This document shows, one piece after another, positions 32,852 to 42,702 of a stretch of 64,000 nucleotides of DNA. The position numbers and the translations under genes were made by a program. A model generated the notes under the pieces. It was not told the origin of the DNA and did no database searches. It saw only the letters and a list, made by a program, of their open reading frames with translations. Within the stretch, counting starts at the first letter, position 1. Every line of letters starts with the position of its first letter. Origin of the DNA: Mycolicibacterium nivoides (GTDB lineage Bacteria; Actinomycetota; Actinomycetes; Mycobacteriales; Mycobacteriaceae). Location of the stretch: contig NZ_CP034072.1 of NCBI RefSeq assembly GCF_003855255.1, positions 6,614,753 to 6,678,752 of the forward strand, written 5' to 3'.

Positions 32852-33343
32852 ATGGACTACTGCCTGGGTGATCCCGACGGAACCGCGACCATCGTCACCG
32901 GTGTGCCCGATGTGGATGTGGACGGCAACGGCAGCCCCGACGGTATCGGCCTGGATTTCGACGGGGACGGCCGTATCGATGATGTGATGGCCGATTTCGA
33001 CGGCGACGGCATCGCCGAGCGGGCGGTGCTCGATGCCGACGACGACGGGCAGGCCGAAAGCTATTTCTCCGACGACGGTTCGGGCACCTGGGCGGTGCAC
33101 GTGGACCGGTCCGGACAGGTGCGCTGGTTCGGTTTGGACGGGACCGAGGCGACCGGGGGACCGACGGTCGATTTCGACGGTGACGGTGCCGCCGACGACC
33201 TGTTGATCGACGTCGACGGTGACGGTCTGGCCGACCGGGTGCTGGCCGGGGGCCTGGCGTACGTCGACACCGACGGCGACGGGCGGTGGGACATGAAGCT
33301 GGCAGACACCGACGGGGACGGCCGCGCCGACGCCGTCTCCTGA
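32852..33343 (+). CDS. Acidic calcium-binding-repeat protein (Rv3906c-like)
   Basis: A 163-residue, strongly acidic protein composed largely of short DxDGDGxxD motifs. I count seven to eight, among them DFDGDGRIDD, DFDGDGIAER, DFDGDGAADD, DVDGDGLADR, DTDGDGRWD and DTDGDGRAD. These resemble the calcium loops of EF-hand, dockerin or thrombospondin type-3 repeats. There is no signal peptide, and one Cys near the N-terminus. It starts 18 nt after pcnA, as Rv3906c does in M. tuberculosis. The esxF-esxE-cpnT genes that follow there are absent here. Calcium binding is inferred from the motif, and the function is unknown. Confidence 0.85.
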   Translation: MDYCLGDPDGTATIVTGVPDVDVDGNGSPDGIGLDFDGDGRIDDVMADFDGDGIAERAVLDADDDGQAESYFSDDGSGTWAVHVDRSGQVRWFGLDGTEATGGPTVDFDGDGAADDLLIDVDGDGLADRVLAGGLAYVDTDGDGRWDMKLADTDGDGRADAVS

Positions 33344-33353
33344 CTCCGAGCGC

Positions 33354-34130
33354 TCAGCCCCGCCCCGCCCCCGGCGGTCCGGCGAAGGCCTGCGCGATGG
33401 TCAGCCACTTGGCGGCGTCGTCGCCGACCGCGGTCACGTCCAGTTCGGCAGGTGCCCGGCGCTGGGTCACCAGCATGCAGAAGTCCTCCGCCGAACCCGT
33501 CACGCGCTGCTGCGCATCCTCGGGTCCCCACTCCCACAGCGTGCCGTCGGGCGCGCGCAGCTCGACCCGGAACGGTTCGGCGGGCGGGGTCAGTCCGTGC
33601 ACGGTGAACGCGAAATCCCTTGTGCGCACCCCGATGTGGGCAATCGAGCGGAGCCGCTCGGTGGCGGGCCGGCGGACTCCGAGGGCGTCGGCCACGTCGA
33701 GGCCGTGCGCCCAGGTCTCCATCATGCGGGCGGTGGCCATGGACGTCGCGCTCATCGGCGGGCCGAACCACGGCAGCTTGCGACCCTCGGCCACGTTCAC
33801 GAGTTCGGTGTGCAGCCTCACGCGCGTCTCACGCCAGTCCGCCAGTAGCCGCTCGGGTGGCGTCAGCGCGAGTTCCTCGGCCGCGGCGTCGACGAACCCG
33901 GTCGGGTTCTGCATCGCTTCGGCGAGGACGGCCTCGAAGCCGGACTGGTCGGTGATCGCGATGACCGAAACCCGATCGGTCCACAGCAGGTGGGCGATCT
34001 GGTGCGCGATGGTCCAGCCCTCGGCCGGGGTGGTCGTGGCCCAGCGCTCGGGCGGGAGGTCGGCCACCAGGGCATCGAGTGCGTCGCTCTCGGCGGACAG
34101 GTCGGCCACGATCGGCTCGGCGCTCACCAT
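33354..34130 (-). CDS. TIGR03084-type DinB-like protein (Rv0036c-like)
   Basis: A 258-residue protein with the DinB/maleylpyruvate-isomerase N-terminal fold: [36 protein letters not shown], with its conserved His, then [16 protein letters not shown], whose histidines would complete a metal site. A C-terminal domain follows (about 170-258). The family includes mycothiol-dependent enzymes, but the reaction is not known. The frame runs open far upstream through the next gene; the ATG at 34130 is the family start. It is co-oriented with the MFS gene and convergent with the Ca-repeat gene. Confidence 0.88.
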   Translation of the reverse strand: MVSAEPIVADLSAESDALDALVADLPPERWATTTPAEGWTIAHQIAHLLWTDRVSVIAITDQSGFEAVLAEAMQNPTGFVDAAAEELALTPPERLLADWRETRVRLHTELVNVAEGRKLPWFGPPMSATSMATARMMETWAHGLDVADALGVRRPATERLRSIAHIGVRTRDFAFTVHGLTPPAEPFRVELRAPDGTLWEWGPEDAQQRVTGSAEDFCMLVTQRRAPAELDVTAVGDDAAKWLTIAQAFAGPPGAGRG

Positions 34131-34153
34131 GGCGGTCAGCCTAGACCGGAGGG

Positions 34154-35437
34154 TCACACCCGCTTCGGGGATGCCACTGCGGCGTGCAGACCGAGTCCGA
34201 CGAGGTAGGCAACGGCGCCGGCGACCACCAGGGCCGGGGAGTGCCCGTCGGCGGGGATCACCGCGGCCGCCGCGGAGATCGCCGCGACGAACGACATCCA
34301 GAACAGTGCGTCCTGCACCGTGAAGACGTGGCCGCGCAGCGCGTCGTCGACGTCGATCTGCATCGCCGAATCCGCGCACAGCTTCACCAATTGCCCCGCG
34401 GCACCGAGCAGCAGGCCGCAGGTCACCATCACCGGCACGTGCAGCCCGATCGCCGCCAGCTGAACCACCACGGCGAAACCGAGGGCGCCGTTGGCGGTGG
34501 CGTAACGCCCGAACCGGCCGATCACCGCGGGAGCGGCGACCGTGGCCGCGAACTGCCCGATACCGCCGGCGGCCATGAACAGCACCGCGGTACCCAGACC
34601 CAGCCCGGTCACATCGGGGTTGTCGCTGTGCCGGACGATCACCAGCACCAGCAGCGAGTTGATCCCGAACGCCATCCGGTGCGCGGCCAGCCCGGCCAGA
34701 GTGCCCGCGACGGGCGGCACCGCCCACACCGTGCGGGCACCGTGCACCCAGCCGGTGGCCACCGCATACGCCACCGAGCCGTGGATGGTGCGCTTGCTCT
34801 CGTGCGGGCCCAGCACATGCGGGCCGAAGCGCACCGACAACCAGAGCGCCAGCGCCACCGGGACCGCCACGATCAGCATGACCACCGAGGCACCGGTGTC
34901 GTCGGCGCCGAACACCTTGCGTGGCACCAGCATGAAGTCGGCTCCGAGGAACGCCGCCAGTGCGCCGACCGCGGTAGCCACCGAGTTCATCGTGATCACG
35001 CGGTCGGCCGGCACCACATCGGGCAGCGAGGCCGAAAGTCCGGATGAGACGAACCGGGTCAACCCGTTGACGATCAGCGCGCAGCACAGGATCGGCAGGT
35101 CGCCGGCACCGAAAGCCAGCAGAGCGGCCACGAGCACCACCACCAGCAGCCGGCCCAGGTTGGCACCGATCAGCACGAGGCGCCGGTCCCAGCGGTCCAG
35201 CAGGGCTCCGGCGAACGGGCCCAGCACCGAGTACGGCAGGAACATCACCGCGAACGCGGCGGCGATCTGCCACGGTTCGGCCTGGCGCTCCGGGTTGAAC
35301 AGGATCGCGCCGGCCAGACCGGCCTGGAAGAGCCCGTCGCCGAACTGGCTGACCGCGCGCAACTCCAGGAGCCTGCGGAATTCGGTCATGCCGCGCAACG
35401 AGTGCCAGAGGGCACGGGGAGCACGCGCATGAATCAC
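34154..35437 (-). CDS. MFS transporter (Rv0037c-like)
   Basis: Major facilitator of 427 residues with about 12 hydrophobic segments. The typical loop 2-3 motif [17 protein letters not shown] and the block [12 protein letters not shown] are seen in drug-exporter-like MFS members. The substrate is unknown. The frame opens at 35494. The GTG at 35435-35437 is chosen because it begins [16 protein letters not shown], as in Rv0037c, and lies 7 nt after TACTGT (35445-35450) without a ribosome-binding site. It is followed by the DinB-like gene after 23 nt, so the two form an operon. It is divergent from yqgE. Confidence 0.92.
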   Translation of the reverse strand: MIHARAPRALWHSLRGMTEFRRLLELRAVSQFGDGLFQAGLAGAILFNPERQAEPWQIAAAFAVMFLPYSVLGPFAGALLDRWDRRLVLIGANLGRLLVVVLVAALLAFGAGDLPILCCALIVNGLTRFVSSGLSASLPDVVPADRVITMNSVATAVGALAAFLGADFMLVPRKVFGADDTGASVVMLIVAVPVALALWLSVRFGPHVLGPHESKRTIHGSVAYAVATGWVHGARTVWAVPPVAGTLAGLAAHRMAFGINSLLVLVIVRHSDNPDVTGLGLGTAVLFMAAGGIGQFAATVAAPAVIGRFGRYATANGALGFAVVVQLAAIGLHVPVMVTCGLLLGAAGQLVKLCADSAMQIDVDDALRGHVFTVQDALFWMSFVAAISAAAAVIPADGHSPALVVAGAVAYLVGLGLHAAVASPKRV

Positions 35438-35444
35438 CCGATCA

Positions 35445-35450
35445 ACAGTA
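35445..35450 (-). promoter_or_regulatory. -10 element TACTGT, leaderless start of the MFS gene
   Basis: TACTGT on the minus strand is followed by 7 nt and the GTG codon; no Shine-Dalgarno sequence. Confidence 0.4.
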
Positions 35451-35513
35451 CAAAGCTGAGCCGAAATCCGACTCCGCCCGGCCTTGTTCGCCACCTCTGG
35501 GCAGTTACGGTGC

Positions 35514-35519
35514 CATGAT
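35514..35519 (+). promoter_or_regulatory. -10-like element CATGAT before yqgE
   Basis: CATGAT (one change from TATGAT) ends 7 nt before the GTG start, so leaderless initiation is possible. A GTAGGG within the spacer is too close to serve as a ribosome-binding site. Confidence 0.35.
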
Positions 35520-35526
35520 GTAGGGC

Positions 35527-36132
35527 GTGGCGCACTCAGAAGATCCGGAGGATTTCATCGCGCCTGCGGCGCACCGGGTACGACCGGGCACGCTGCTGCT
35601 GGCCAATACCGATCTGCTGGAGCCGACGTTCCGGCGCAGCGTCATCTACATCGTCGAGCACAACGCCGGCGGAACCCTCGGTGTCGTGCTGAACCGGCCC
35701 AGTGAGACAGCGGTCTACAACGTGCTGCCGCAGTGGGCGAAGCTCACCCACAAACCCAAGACCATGTTCATCGGCGGTCCGGTCAAGCGGGACTCGGCGT
35801 TGTGCCTGGCGACGCTGCGGGTCGGTATGCAGGCCGAGGGTGTTCCCGGCCTGCGGCACGTGCAGGGCCGGGTGGTGATGGTCGATCTCGACGCCGACCC
35901 GGACACGCTGGCCCCGGTCATCGAAGGTGTGCGGATATTCGCCGGGTACTCCGGCTGGACCATCGGTCAGCTGGACGGCGAGATCGAACGGGACGACTGG
36001 ATCGTGCTCTCGGCGCTGCCTTCGGATGTGCTGATCGAGCCGCGGATCGACCTGTGGGGCCGGGTACTGCGTCGTCAGCCGCTGCCGATGTCGCTACTGG
36101 CCACCCATCCGATCGACGTGAGCCGCAACTAG
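35527..36132 (+). CDS. UPF0301 (YqgE/AlgH) family protein
   Basis: A 201-residue protein with the YqgE/AlgH fold: [27 protein letters not shown], then [10 protein letters not shown], then [15 protein letters not shown] and [16 protein letters not shown]. The conserved GGP and GYSGW motifs are intact. The molecular role is unknown despite the regulatory name AlgH. It matches Rv0038 in position and is convergent with the small Cys-tailed membrane protein. Confidence 0.93.
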   Translation: MAHSEDPEDFIAPAAHRVRPGTLLLANTDLLEPTFRRSVIYIVEHNAGGTLGVVLNRPSETAVYNVLPQWAKLTHKPKTMFIGGPVKRDSALCLATLRVGMQAEGVPGLRHVQGRVVMVDLDADPDTLAPVIEGVRIFAGYSGWTIGQLDGEIERDDWIVLSALPSDVLIEPRIDLWGRVLRRQPLPMSLLATHPIDVSRN

Positions 36133-36142
36133 TCGGGGCTGG

Positions 36143-36493
36143 TCACTTACAAGACAACGTGCAGCTGGCACACGAGCCGGCGCAGCCCGCACCGGAAGCC
36201 GAACCGGCCTCCGCGGCCGCGACGGCCTTGGCGCTCTGCCAGCAGCCGGCGGCCACGGTCGCGACGGCCCCGATGATGCACACCATGACGACCATCAGGC
36301 CGGTGTGGGGCGCGGCGGCCAGGGCGGCGGCGCCACCGGCGGCGAGCATCACCGCGGCGGCCAGTTGGGTCGGGGCCACAGCCCTCAGGACCGAGCGCAC
36401 GGGATCACCGGTACGAGGCCTGGTCAACAACCACAGCCCGAACACACCGACGATGACGGCGGCGCTCAGGCACAGCAGCGCGGCGATCAGCAT
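36143..36493 (-). CDS. Small membrane protein with cysteine-rich tail (Rv0039c-like)
   Basis: A 116-residue protein with three hydrophobic segments (MLIAALLCLSAAVIVGVFGL; LAAAVMLAAGGAAALAAA; LMVVMVCIIGAVATVAAGC) and a C-terminal tail GCAGSCASCTLSCK with C-x3-C-x2-C-x3-C spacing. The frame is open upstream to 36706, but the ATG at 36493 gives the length of Rv0039c. The tail could bind a metal or form disulfides. The gene follows the Mtc28-like gene on the same strand. Confidence 0.75.
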   Translation of the reverse strand: MLIAALLCLSAAVIVGVFGLWLLTRPRTGDPVRSVLRAVAPTQLAAAVMLAAGGAAALAAAPHTGLMVVMVCIIGAVATVAAGCWQSAKAVAAAEAGSASGAGCAGSCASCTLSCK

Positions 36494-36551
36494 GCGCCAC
36501 ACAATACGAGGCGCCGGACGGGAATGCGAGGTCGGGGAGGGCCCTGGTGAT

Positions 36552-37463
36552 TCACCCCTGCAGGCCCAGGAGCTGGGGCAAACCCGGCGCCGGAGCCGGC
36601 GCGGGGGCGGCCGGGGTAGCTGGCGGCGGGGGGGCCGCCGGGGCCGGAGCGCTGACCTTGAAGCCGGACACGATCGCGTCGGCGGCGTCGGCAGCCGCGG
36701 AAACACCCTGGTTGGCGGCCGAGGAGTTCACCGACAGCGACACCAGATAGTGGTCGGGCCCCGCGGTGGCCAGGATGTGTCTGCGTGAGGTGTTGAGCAC
36801 CTGGCTGCCCGACAGATAGCTACCTTCGATAAAAGCTGACGGGAAGCCGTTGAAGTCGCCCATGGCCATGTCGGTGGGGCGCCAGTTCTGCAACTGCTGG
36901 GTGTCGACGAAGCCGTGGCTCGCCGCTTCGACCGGATCGAAACTGCCGACGAGCTTGTAGACCACGACCTGTGCGTTGGGGGTGTACAGGTCGGTGCTGG
37001 ATCGGTCGGCGATCACCGCGAAGGCGTCGGGCACGTTGGGGTCGGGCACCTTGGTCCAGCCCGAGGGCAGCGGCAGGACGATGCTCAGCGCCTTGAAATC
37101 GTGGCTGGTCTGCGGCTCCATCTTCACGCCCTTGCTCTTGAAGAACTCGGCGAAGGTGCCGGACGTGGCGGGGGTGATGGTCCGGGCCGGCGTGGCCGGT
37201 GCCGCGACAGCGGGTACGGCATTGGCTGCCGCACCCGGGGCGACGGCGCCACCCGGGACGCCGGGGGCGGCCGGCGCGGGAGCAATCGGAGCGGCGGCGG
37301 GGGCGACCGTGACGGTCTGGGTAACCGTCACCGGGCCGGGAACGCCAGGAGCCGGCACAAGGGGTTCGGCTGCCGCGGGCTGACCGGCAAGGCCGACAAC
37401 CCCGGCCACGCCGACGGCCGTGCCTGCTGCCAGCACCCGCCACCGGCGGGCCAACTCGATCAT
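36552..37463 (-). CDS. Secreted proline-rich Mtc28/LpqN-family antigen (Rv0040c-like)
   Basis: A 303-residue exported protein. The signal peptide is at residues 1-32 ([20 protein letters not shown]... ending AAAE). A Pro/Ala/Val-rich region (about 33-95) and an LpqN/LpqT-type globular domain (about 105-265, with [16 protein letters not shown] and FSIV-like strands) follow. The end is a second Pro/Ala tail. There is no lipobox, so it should be secreted. The ATG at 37463 is chosen because GGAGG lies 9 nt upstream; a TTG at 37481 extends the frame but overlaps that site. It is divergent from leuS. Confidence 0.88.
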   Translation of the reverse strand: MIELARRWRVLAAGTAVGVAGVVGLAGQPAAAEPLVPAPGVPGPVTVTQTVTVAPAAAPIAPAPAAPGVPGGAVAPGAAANAVPAVAAPATPARTITPATSGTFAEFFKSKGVKMEPQTSHDFKALSIVLPLPSGWTKVPDPNVPDAFAVIADRSSTDLYTPNAQVVVYKLVGSFDPVEAASHGFVDTQQLQNWRPTDMAMGDFNGFPSAFIEGSYLSGSQVLNTSRRHILATAGPDHYLVSLSVNSSAANQGVSAAADAADAIVSGFKVSAPAPAAPPPPATPAAPAPAPAPGLPQLLGLQG

Positions 37464-37660
37464 CACTCGTTCCCTCCGCAAACCGTGCCCTCACCAGGGC
37501 AACCTTCACTAGGCGCCGAGACTATCCACGGGTCACCGCCCGCCACCAGCAACTCAACCGACCTGGAATCAACCCCTGACAGAGCCGCGACGCAACCGAT
37601 ACCAAGCTGTGGCCAACGGAAGCGTCAGACGGGTGGTGAGCTGCTCAAACCGTGGCCTTA

Positions 37661-37666
37661 TACCCT
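37661..37666 (+). promoter_or_regulatory. -10 element TACCCT, leaderless start of leuS
   Basis: TACCCT ends 7 nt before the GTG at 37674. No ribosome-binding site is present. Confidence 0.45.
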
Positions 37667-37673
37667 GAACGTC

Positions 37674-40538
37674 GTGATCGAACCCGCCACCACGTCCCAG
37701 CCAGGGCCTTCAGAGGACACCCCGCAGCACCGCTACACCGCGGAACTGGCGGGCCAGATCGAACGCACCTGGCAGCAGACCTGGTCGGACCTCGGCACGT
37801 TCAACGTGGCCAATCCGGTGGGCTCGCTGGCACCGCAGGACGGCTCGGCAGTGCCCGCCGACAAGATGTTCGTCCAGGACATGTTCCCGTACCCGTCCGG
37901 TGACGGCCTGCACGTCGGGCACCCGCTGGGGTACATCGCCACCGACGTCTACGCCCGGTACTACCGGATGACCGGACGCAACGTGCTTCACGCGCTGGGC
38001 TTCGACGCGTTCGGCCTGCCTGCCGAGCAGTACGCCGTGCAGACCGGTACGCACCCGCGCACCCGGACCGAGGCCAACATCGTCAACTTCCGCAGGCAGT
38101 TGGGCCGTCTCGGCCTGGGCCACGACTCGCGGCGCAGCTTCGCCACCACCGATGTCGATTTCTACAAGTGGACGCAGTGGATCTTCCTGCAGATCTACAA
38201 CGCCTGGTTCGATACCGCAGCCAAGAAGGCCCGGCCGATCACCGAGCTGGTCGCCGAATTCGAGTCCGGGGCAAGGTCTCTCGACGACGGCCGGGCGTGG
38301 GCCGAGCTGTCGGCCGCAGAGCGTGCCGATGTGGTGGACGGCTACCGGCTGGTGTACCGCGCCGACTCGATGGTGAACTGGTGCCCGGGCCTGGGCACTG
38401 TGCTGGCCAACGAGGAAGTCACCGCCGACGGCCGCAGTGACCGCGGTAACTTCCCGGTGTTCCGGAAGCGCCTGCGGCAGTGGATGATGCGTATCACCGC
38501 CTACTCGGACCGGCTGCTCGACGACCTGGAAGTGCTGGACTGGCCCGACAAGGTCAAGAGCATGCAGCGCAACTGGATTGGCCGGTCCACCGGTGCGTCA
38601 GTCGAATTCGGCACCGCGGCAGGCGATGTCGAGGTGTTCACCACCCGCCCGGACACGCTGTTCGGCGCCACCTACCTGGTGCTGGCTCCTGAACACGATC
38701 TGGTGGATGCGCTGGTCGGCGACGCCTGGCCCGAGGGCACCGATTCGCGGTGGACCTTCGGTGCGGCGACGCCGGCCGAGGCCGTCGCCTCCTACCGGGC
38801 CGGGATCGCTGCCAAGTCGGATCTGGAGCGTCAGGAGAACAAGACCAAGACCGGTGTGTTCCTCGGTGCCTACGCCACCAATCCCGTCAACGGACAGCAG
38901 GTTCCGGTGTTCATCGCCGATTACGTGCTGGCCGGTTACGGAACCGGCGCCATCATGGCGGTGCCCGGTGGCGACCAGCGGGACTGGGACTTCGCCACCG
39001 AGTTCGGCCTGCCCATCATCGAGGTGGTCGCCGGTGGCGACATCACCGAGGGGGCCTACAACGGTGACGGCACCATGGTGAACTCCGACTACCTGAACGG
39101 GTTGTCGGTGGCCGAGGCCAAGGATGTCGTGATCGGACACCTGGAGGCCGACGGCCGCGGCCGCGCCCGGATCGAGTACAGGCTGCGGGACTGGCTGTTC
39201 GCCCGGCAGCGGTACTGGGGCGAACCGTTCCCGATCGTCTACGACGCCGAGGGCCGCGCCCACGCGCTGCCGGAATCGGCTCTGCCGGTTGAACTTCCGG
39301 ACATCCCGGACTACTCGCCGGTGTCCTTCGACCCCGACGACGCCGACAGTGAACCGTCGCCGCCGCTGGGCAAGGCCACCGAGTGGGTGCATGTCGAGCT
39401 GGATCTCGGTGACGGGCTGCAGACCTACACCCGCGACACCAACGTGATGCCGCAGTGGGCGGGCAGTTCCTGGTACGAGCTGCGCTACACCGACCCGCTC
39501 AACTCGGAAGAGCTGTGCGCCAAGGAGAACGAGGCCTACTGGATGGGCCCGCGCCCGGCCGAGCACGGGCCGAATGATCCGGGCGGCGTCGACTTGTACG
39601 TCGGCGGCGTCGAGCATGCGGTGCTGCACCTGCTGTACTCGCGGTTCTGGCACAAGGTGCTCTTCGACCTCGGCTTTGTCAGCTCGAGCGAGCCGTTCCG
39701 GCGCCTGGTCAATCAGGGCTACATCCAGGCCTTCGCCTACACCGACGCCCGCGGGAGCTATGTGCCCGCGGCCGAAGTCGTTGAGCGCAAGGGGAAGTTC
39801 TACTGGACCGGCCCGGACGGCGAGATCGAGGTCAATCAGGAGTTCGGCAAGATCGGCAAGAGCCTGAAGAACTCCGTCTCACCGGACGAGATCTGCGACG
39901 AGTACGGTGCGGACACCCTGCGGGTCTACGAGATGTCGATGGGCCCGATCGAGGCATCGCGTCCTTGGGCGCCCAAGGACGTCGTCGGTGCGTACCGGTT
40001 CCTACAGCGGGTGTGGCGTGCGGTCGTCGATGAGGAAACCGGCACCGAGCGCGTCGGCGCCCATGAGGCACTCGACATCGACACCTTGAAGATCCTGCAC
40101 CGCACGATCGCCGGAGTGACCGAAGACTATGCGGCGCTTCGCAACAACACCGCCGCAGCCAAGCTGATCGAGTACACCAACCACCTGACCAAGGAGGGGG
40201 TGGCGGCCCGCGCCGCGATCGAACCGCTGGTGCTCATGGTGGCCCCGTTGGCCCCGCACCTGGCCGAAGAGCTGTGGAAGCGCTTGGGCCACGACACCTC
40301 GCTGGCACACGGGCCGTTCCCGGTGGCCGATCCGCAGTACCTGGTGGACGACACCATCGAGTTCCCGGTTCAGGTCAACGGCAAAGTGCGCGGCAAGATC
40401 ACCGTCGCCGCCGATGCGGACAAGGCGGCGCTGGAGGCCGCGGCGCTGGCCGACGAGAAGGTGCAGGCATTCCTGGACGGCGCCACACCCAAGAAGGTGA
40501 TCGTGGTGCCCGGCCGGCTGGTCAACCTCGTCGTCTAG
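37674..40538 (+). CDS. leuS: Leucyl-tRNA synthetase
   Basis: Class I aminoacyl-tRNA synthetase that charges tRNA-Leu, 954 residues. The HIGH-type motif is [16 protein letters not shown] near residues 70-85. The large CP1 editing domain includes [18 protein letters not shown] and the [19 protein letters not shown] block. The KMSKS-type loop reads [14 protein letters not shown], and an anticodon-binding domain and a C-terminal domain end in [10 protein letters not shown]. The frame is open far upstream, but GTG 37674 gives the family N-terminus and lies 7 nt after TACCCT, suggesting a leaderless mRNA. A strong hairpin follows the stop. Confidence 0.98.
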   Translation: MIEPATTSQPGPSEDTPQHRYTAELAGQIERTWQQTWSDLGTFNVANPVGSLAPQDGSAVPADKMFVQDMFPYPSGDGLHVGHPLGYIATDVYARYYRMTGRNVLHALGFDAFGLPAEQYAVQTGTHPRTRTEANIVNFRRQLGRLGLGHDSRRSFATTDVDFYKWTQWIFLQIYNAWFDTAAKKARPITELVAEFESGARSLDDGRAWAELSAAERADVVDGYRLVYRADSMVNWCPGLGTVLANEEVTADGRSDRGNFPVFRKRLRQWMMRITAYSDRLLDDLEVLDWPDKVKSMQRNWIGRSTGASVEFGTAAGDVEVFTTRPDTLFGATYLVLAPEHDLVDALVGDAWPEGTDSRWTFGAATPAEAVASYRAGIAAKSDLERQENKTKTGVFLGAYATNPVNGQQVPVFIADYVLAGYGTGAIMAVPGGDQRDWDFATEFGLPIIEVVAGGDITEGAYNGDGTMVNSDYLNGLSVAEAKDVVIGHLEADGRGRARIEYRLRDWLFARQRYWGEPFPIVYDAEGRAHALPESALPVELPDIPDYSPVSFDPDDADSEPSPPLGKATEWVHVELDLGDGLQTYTRDTNVMPQWAGSSWYELRYTDPLNSEELCAKENEAYWMGPRPAEHGPNDPGGVDLYVGGVEHAVLHLLYSRFWHKVLFDLGFVSSSEPFRRLVNQGYIQAFAYTDARGSYVPAAEVVERKGKFYWTGPDGEIEVNQEFGKIGKSLKNSVSPDEICDEYGADTLRVYEMSMGPIEASRPWAPKDVVGAYRFLQRVWRAVVDEETGTERVGAHEALDIDTLKILHRTIAGVTEDYAALRNNTAAAKLIEYTNHLTKEGVAARAAIEPLVLMVAPLAPHLAEELWKRLGHDTSLAHGPFPVADPQYLVDDTIEFPVQVNGKVRGKITVAADADKAALEAAALADEKVQAFLDGATPKKVIVVPGRLVNLVV

Positions 40539-40543
40539 TGATC

Positions 40544-40584
40544 TGTGCACCTCCGGTAACGCTCACCGTTACCAGAGGTGCACA
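40544..40584. terminator. Bidirectional terminator between leuS and the SDR gene
   Basis: Two 18-nt arms (TGTGCACCTCCGGTAACG and CGTTACCAGAGGTGCACA) pair at 17 of 18 positions around a 5-nt loop (CTCAC). It lies 6 nt after the leuS stop and 3 nt after the end of the convergent SDR gene, so it serves both. There is no U-run. Confidence 0.85.
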
Positions 40585-40586
40585 AA

Positions 40587-41279
40587 TCACCCTGGGCGGA
40601 CCACGATTTCGTGTACGTGGCCGTCGGGCGGGGTGGTGACAGCCGTCGCCACCAGTCCGGCGACGGTCTCGGGCTTGAGGAATTTCGCCGGGTCGTAATC
40701 GCCGACGCCTTCGGTCCCGTCGCTTACTGCAGCCTCGTAGGCCACCAGGTCGCGTTGCATCTCGGTGTCGGTGCGTCCGGGGAAGATCGAGGTGACCCGC
40801 AACGACGGTTCGTCGGCGCGCAGCGAGTCGGCGAACGCCCGCAACGCGAACTTGCTTGCCGAGTAGGACGCCATCCCGGGTGAAACCTTCTGTCCGGCAC
40901 CGGAGTTGATGAAGACGACATGTCCGCGCGCGGCCCGTAGTGCCGGCAGCAGGGCCAGGGTGAGCGCCACCGCGCCGGTGACGTTCACCTCGAAGGATGC
41001 CCGCCACTGTTCGGCGATGGATTCGCAGACCCGGCCGGGGTAGAGCACGCCTGCGTTGTGCACCAGCACATCGAGCTCGGCGAGCACCTCGGTGGCCGAT
41101 TCGATCGAATCGGCATCGGTCAGGTCCAGCGGCCAGGTGGGCGCGCCGAGGCGTTCGGCGAGCGCATCGAGGCGGGCCGACGGGCGCCCGGCCAGAAACA
41201 GCGTGTGGGTGGGAGCAAGGGCGGCGGCGATGGCCGAACCGATGCCGCCAGCGGCTCCGGTGATCAATGCAGACGGCAC
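40587..41279 (-). CDS. Short-chain dehydrogenase/reductase
   Basis: Classical-type SDR of 230 residues. The NAD(P)-binding TGAAGGIGSAIA is near residue 8, the structural HNAG in LVHNAGVLYPG, the catalytic Ser in INSGAG, and the YSASK pair near residues 137-141. The substrate is unknown. The GTG at 41279 lies 7 nt after TAACGT (41287-41292) without a Shine-Dalgarno sequence, suggesting leaderless initiation. It is convergent with leuS and divergent from the glucosylglycerate hydrolase gene. Confidence 0.92.
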   Translation of the reverse strand: MPSALITGAAGGIGSAIAAALAPTHTLFLAGRPSARLDALAERLGAPTWPLDLTDADSIESATEVLAELDVLVHNAGVLYPGRVCESIAEQWRASFEVNVTGAVALTLALLPALRAARGHVVFINSGAGQKVSPGMASYSASKFALRAFADSLRADEPSLRVTSIFPGRTDTEMQRDLVAYEAAVSDGTEGVGDYDPAKFLKPETVAGLVATAVTTPPDGHVHEIVVRPG

Positions 41280-41286
41280 GACTGCA

Positions 41287-41292
41287 ACGTTA
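41287..41292 (-). promoter_or_regulatory. -10 element TAACGT, leaderless start of the SDR gene
   Basis: TAACGT on the minus strand ends 7 nt before the GTG. Confidence 0.4.
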
Positions 41293-41356
41293 CTGTGACG
41301 CTCAACAGCACGGGGCCGACCTGCGGACCGGGGCGCGGCGACGCATCATGGTAGGG

Positions 41357-42697
41357 ATGCCACCGGACCCCAGCTTCGCCCCCACCCAGCTCGCCGCGCG
41401 GGCCGCGTACCTGTTACGCGGCAACGACCTGGGTGTGATGACCACTGCCGCGCCGTTGCTGTATCCGCACATGTGGAGCTGGGACGCGGCGTTCGTCTCG
41501 ATCGGGCTCGCCCCGCTCAGCGTCGAGCGCGCTGTGGTGGAACTGGACACGCTGCTCTCGGCACAGTGGCGCAACGGGATGATTCCCCACATCGTGTTCG
41601 CGAACGGCGTCGACGGCTACTTTCCCGGCCCGGCCAGATGGGCCACGTCGGCCCTGGCGGCCAATGCGCCGCGGGTCCGCCACACCTCCGGCATCACGCA
41701 GCCGCCGGTGCACGCGATCGCGGTGCAGCGCATCCTCGACCACGCGCGCAGCCGTGGCCGGTCCACCCGGGCGGTGGCGGCGAGCTTCCTGGATCGGCGG
41801 TGGGCGGATCTGGTCCGCTGGCACCGCTGGCTGGCCGAGACGCGGGATCAGGACGGACGCGGCCGCATCACGCTGTATCACGGGTGGGAGTCCGGTATGG
41901 ACAACTCACCGCGCTGGGACAGCGCCTACGCCAACGTGGTTCCCGGCAACGTGCCGGAGTATCAGCGCGAGGACAACGCGATCATCACCGACGCGACGCA
42001 GCGGCCCAGCGACCTCGAGTACGACCGGTATCTGTGGCTGCTCGAGGAGATGAAATCCGTTCGCTACGACGATGATCTGCTCCCCAAGGTGATGAGCTTC
42101 GCGGTCGAGGACGTGTTCGTCTCCGCGATCTTCTCGGTGGCCTGCCAGGTGCTCGCCGAGATCGGGGAGGATTACAAGCGCCCGCATGCCGATGTCCGCG
42201 ATCTCTACTCCTGGGCGGAGCGCTTCCGGGTCGGGGTGGTCGAGACCACCGATGAACGTAGCGGTGCGGCAAGGGATTACGACGTCCGCGGGAACAAGTG
42301 GGTGGCCACGGAGACGGTCGCGCAGTTCGCACCGCTGCTGTGCGGCGGGCTGCCGCACGAGCGCGAACGCGCACTGCTGCGGCTGCTGGAAGGTCCACGC
42401 TTCTGTGGGCATCCGGACCTGCGGTATGCGCTCATCCCGTCGACCTCGCCGGTGTCGCGGGATTTCCGCTCGCGTGAGTACTGGCGTGGCCCGGTATGGC
42501 CGGTGATGACCTGGCTGTTCTCGTGGTGCTTCGCCCGGCGCGGCTGGGCCGAGCGCGCCTCGACGCTACGCCGGGAAGGCTTGCGTCAGGCCAGTGACGG
42601 GACTTTCGCCGAGTACTACGAGCCGTTCACCGGCGAGCCACTCGGCAGCATGCAGCAGTCGTGGACCGCCGCGGCGGTGTTGGACTGGTTGGGATAG
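41357..42697 (+). CDS. ggH: Glucosylglycerate hydrolase (GH63)
   Basis: Hydrolyses glucosylglycerate (and mannosylglycerate) to the sugar and glycerate. The protein of 446 residues closely resembles the M. hassiacum enzyme I recall, with the same length. The two catalytic acids reported there fall at the same numbers: Asp182 in HGWESGMDNSPRWDS and Glu419 in GTFAEYYEPFTGEP. The ATG at 41357 is chosen because it preserves this numbering; an ATG at 41348 is possible. Glucosylglycerate accumulates in nitrogen-starved mycobacteria and is degraded on recovery. The gene ends 5 nt from the convergent marR gene. Confidence 0.94.
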   Translation: MPPDPSFAPTQLAARAAYLLRGNDLGVMTTAAPLLYPHMWSWDAAFVSIGLAPLSVERAVVELDTLLSAQWRNGMIPHIVFANGVDGYFPGPARWATSALAANAPRVRHTSGITQPPVHAIAVQRILDHARSRGRSTRAVAASFLDRRWADLVRWHRWLAETRDQDGRGRITLYHGWESGMDNSPRWDSAYANVVPGNVPEYQREDNAIITDATQRPSDLEYDRYLWLLEEMKSVRYDDDLLPKVMSFAVEDVFVSAIFSVACQVLAEIGEDYKRPHADVRDLYSWAERFRVGVVETTDERSGAARDYDVRGNKWVATETVAQFAPLLCGGLPHERERALLRLLEGPRFCGHPDLRYALIPSTSPVSRDFRSREYWRGPVWPVMTWLFSWCFARRGWAERASTLRREGLRQASDGTFAEYYEPFTGEPLGSMQQSWTAAAVLDWLG

Positions 42698-42702
42698 CCC
42701 GG

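Noticed and set aside
33354..35273. 639-codon minus frame covering both the DinB-like gene and the MFS region
   Set aside because: Only the downstream 258 codons match a family. The upstream part is Arg/Gly-rich read-through of the MFS gene in another frame, so no fusion is claimed.
36915..37673. Plus-strand extension of the leuS frame by about 250 codons
   Set aside because: The extension lies opposite the Mtc28-like gene and is low complexity; LeuS family length and the -10 element support the GTG at 37674.
40539..41356. Possible insertion element bounded by the leuS hairpin
   Set aside because: No transposase, no target duplication and no second copy of the arm were seen; the enclosed gene is an ordinary SDR.
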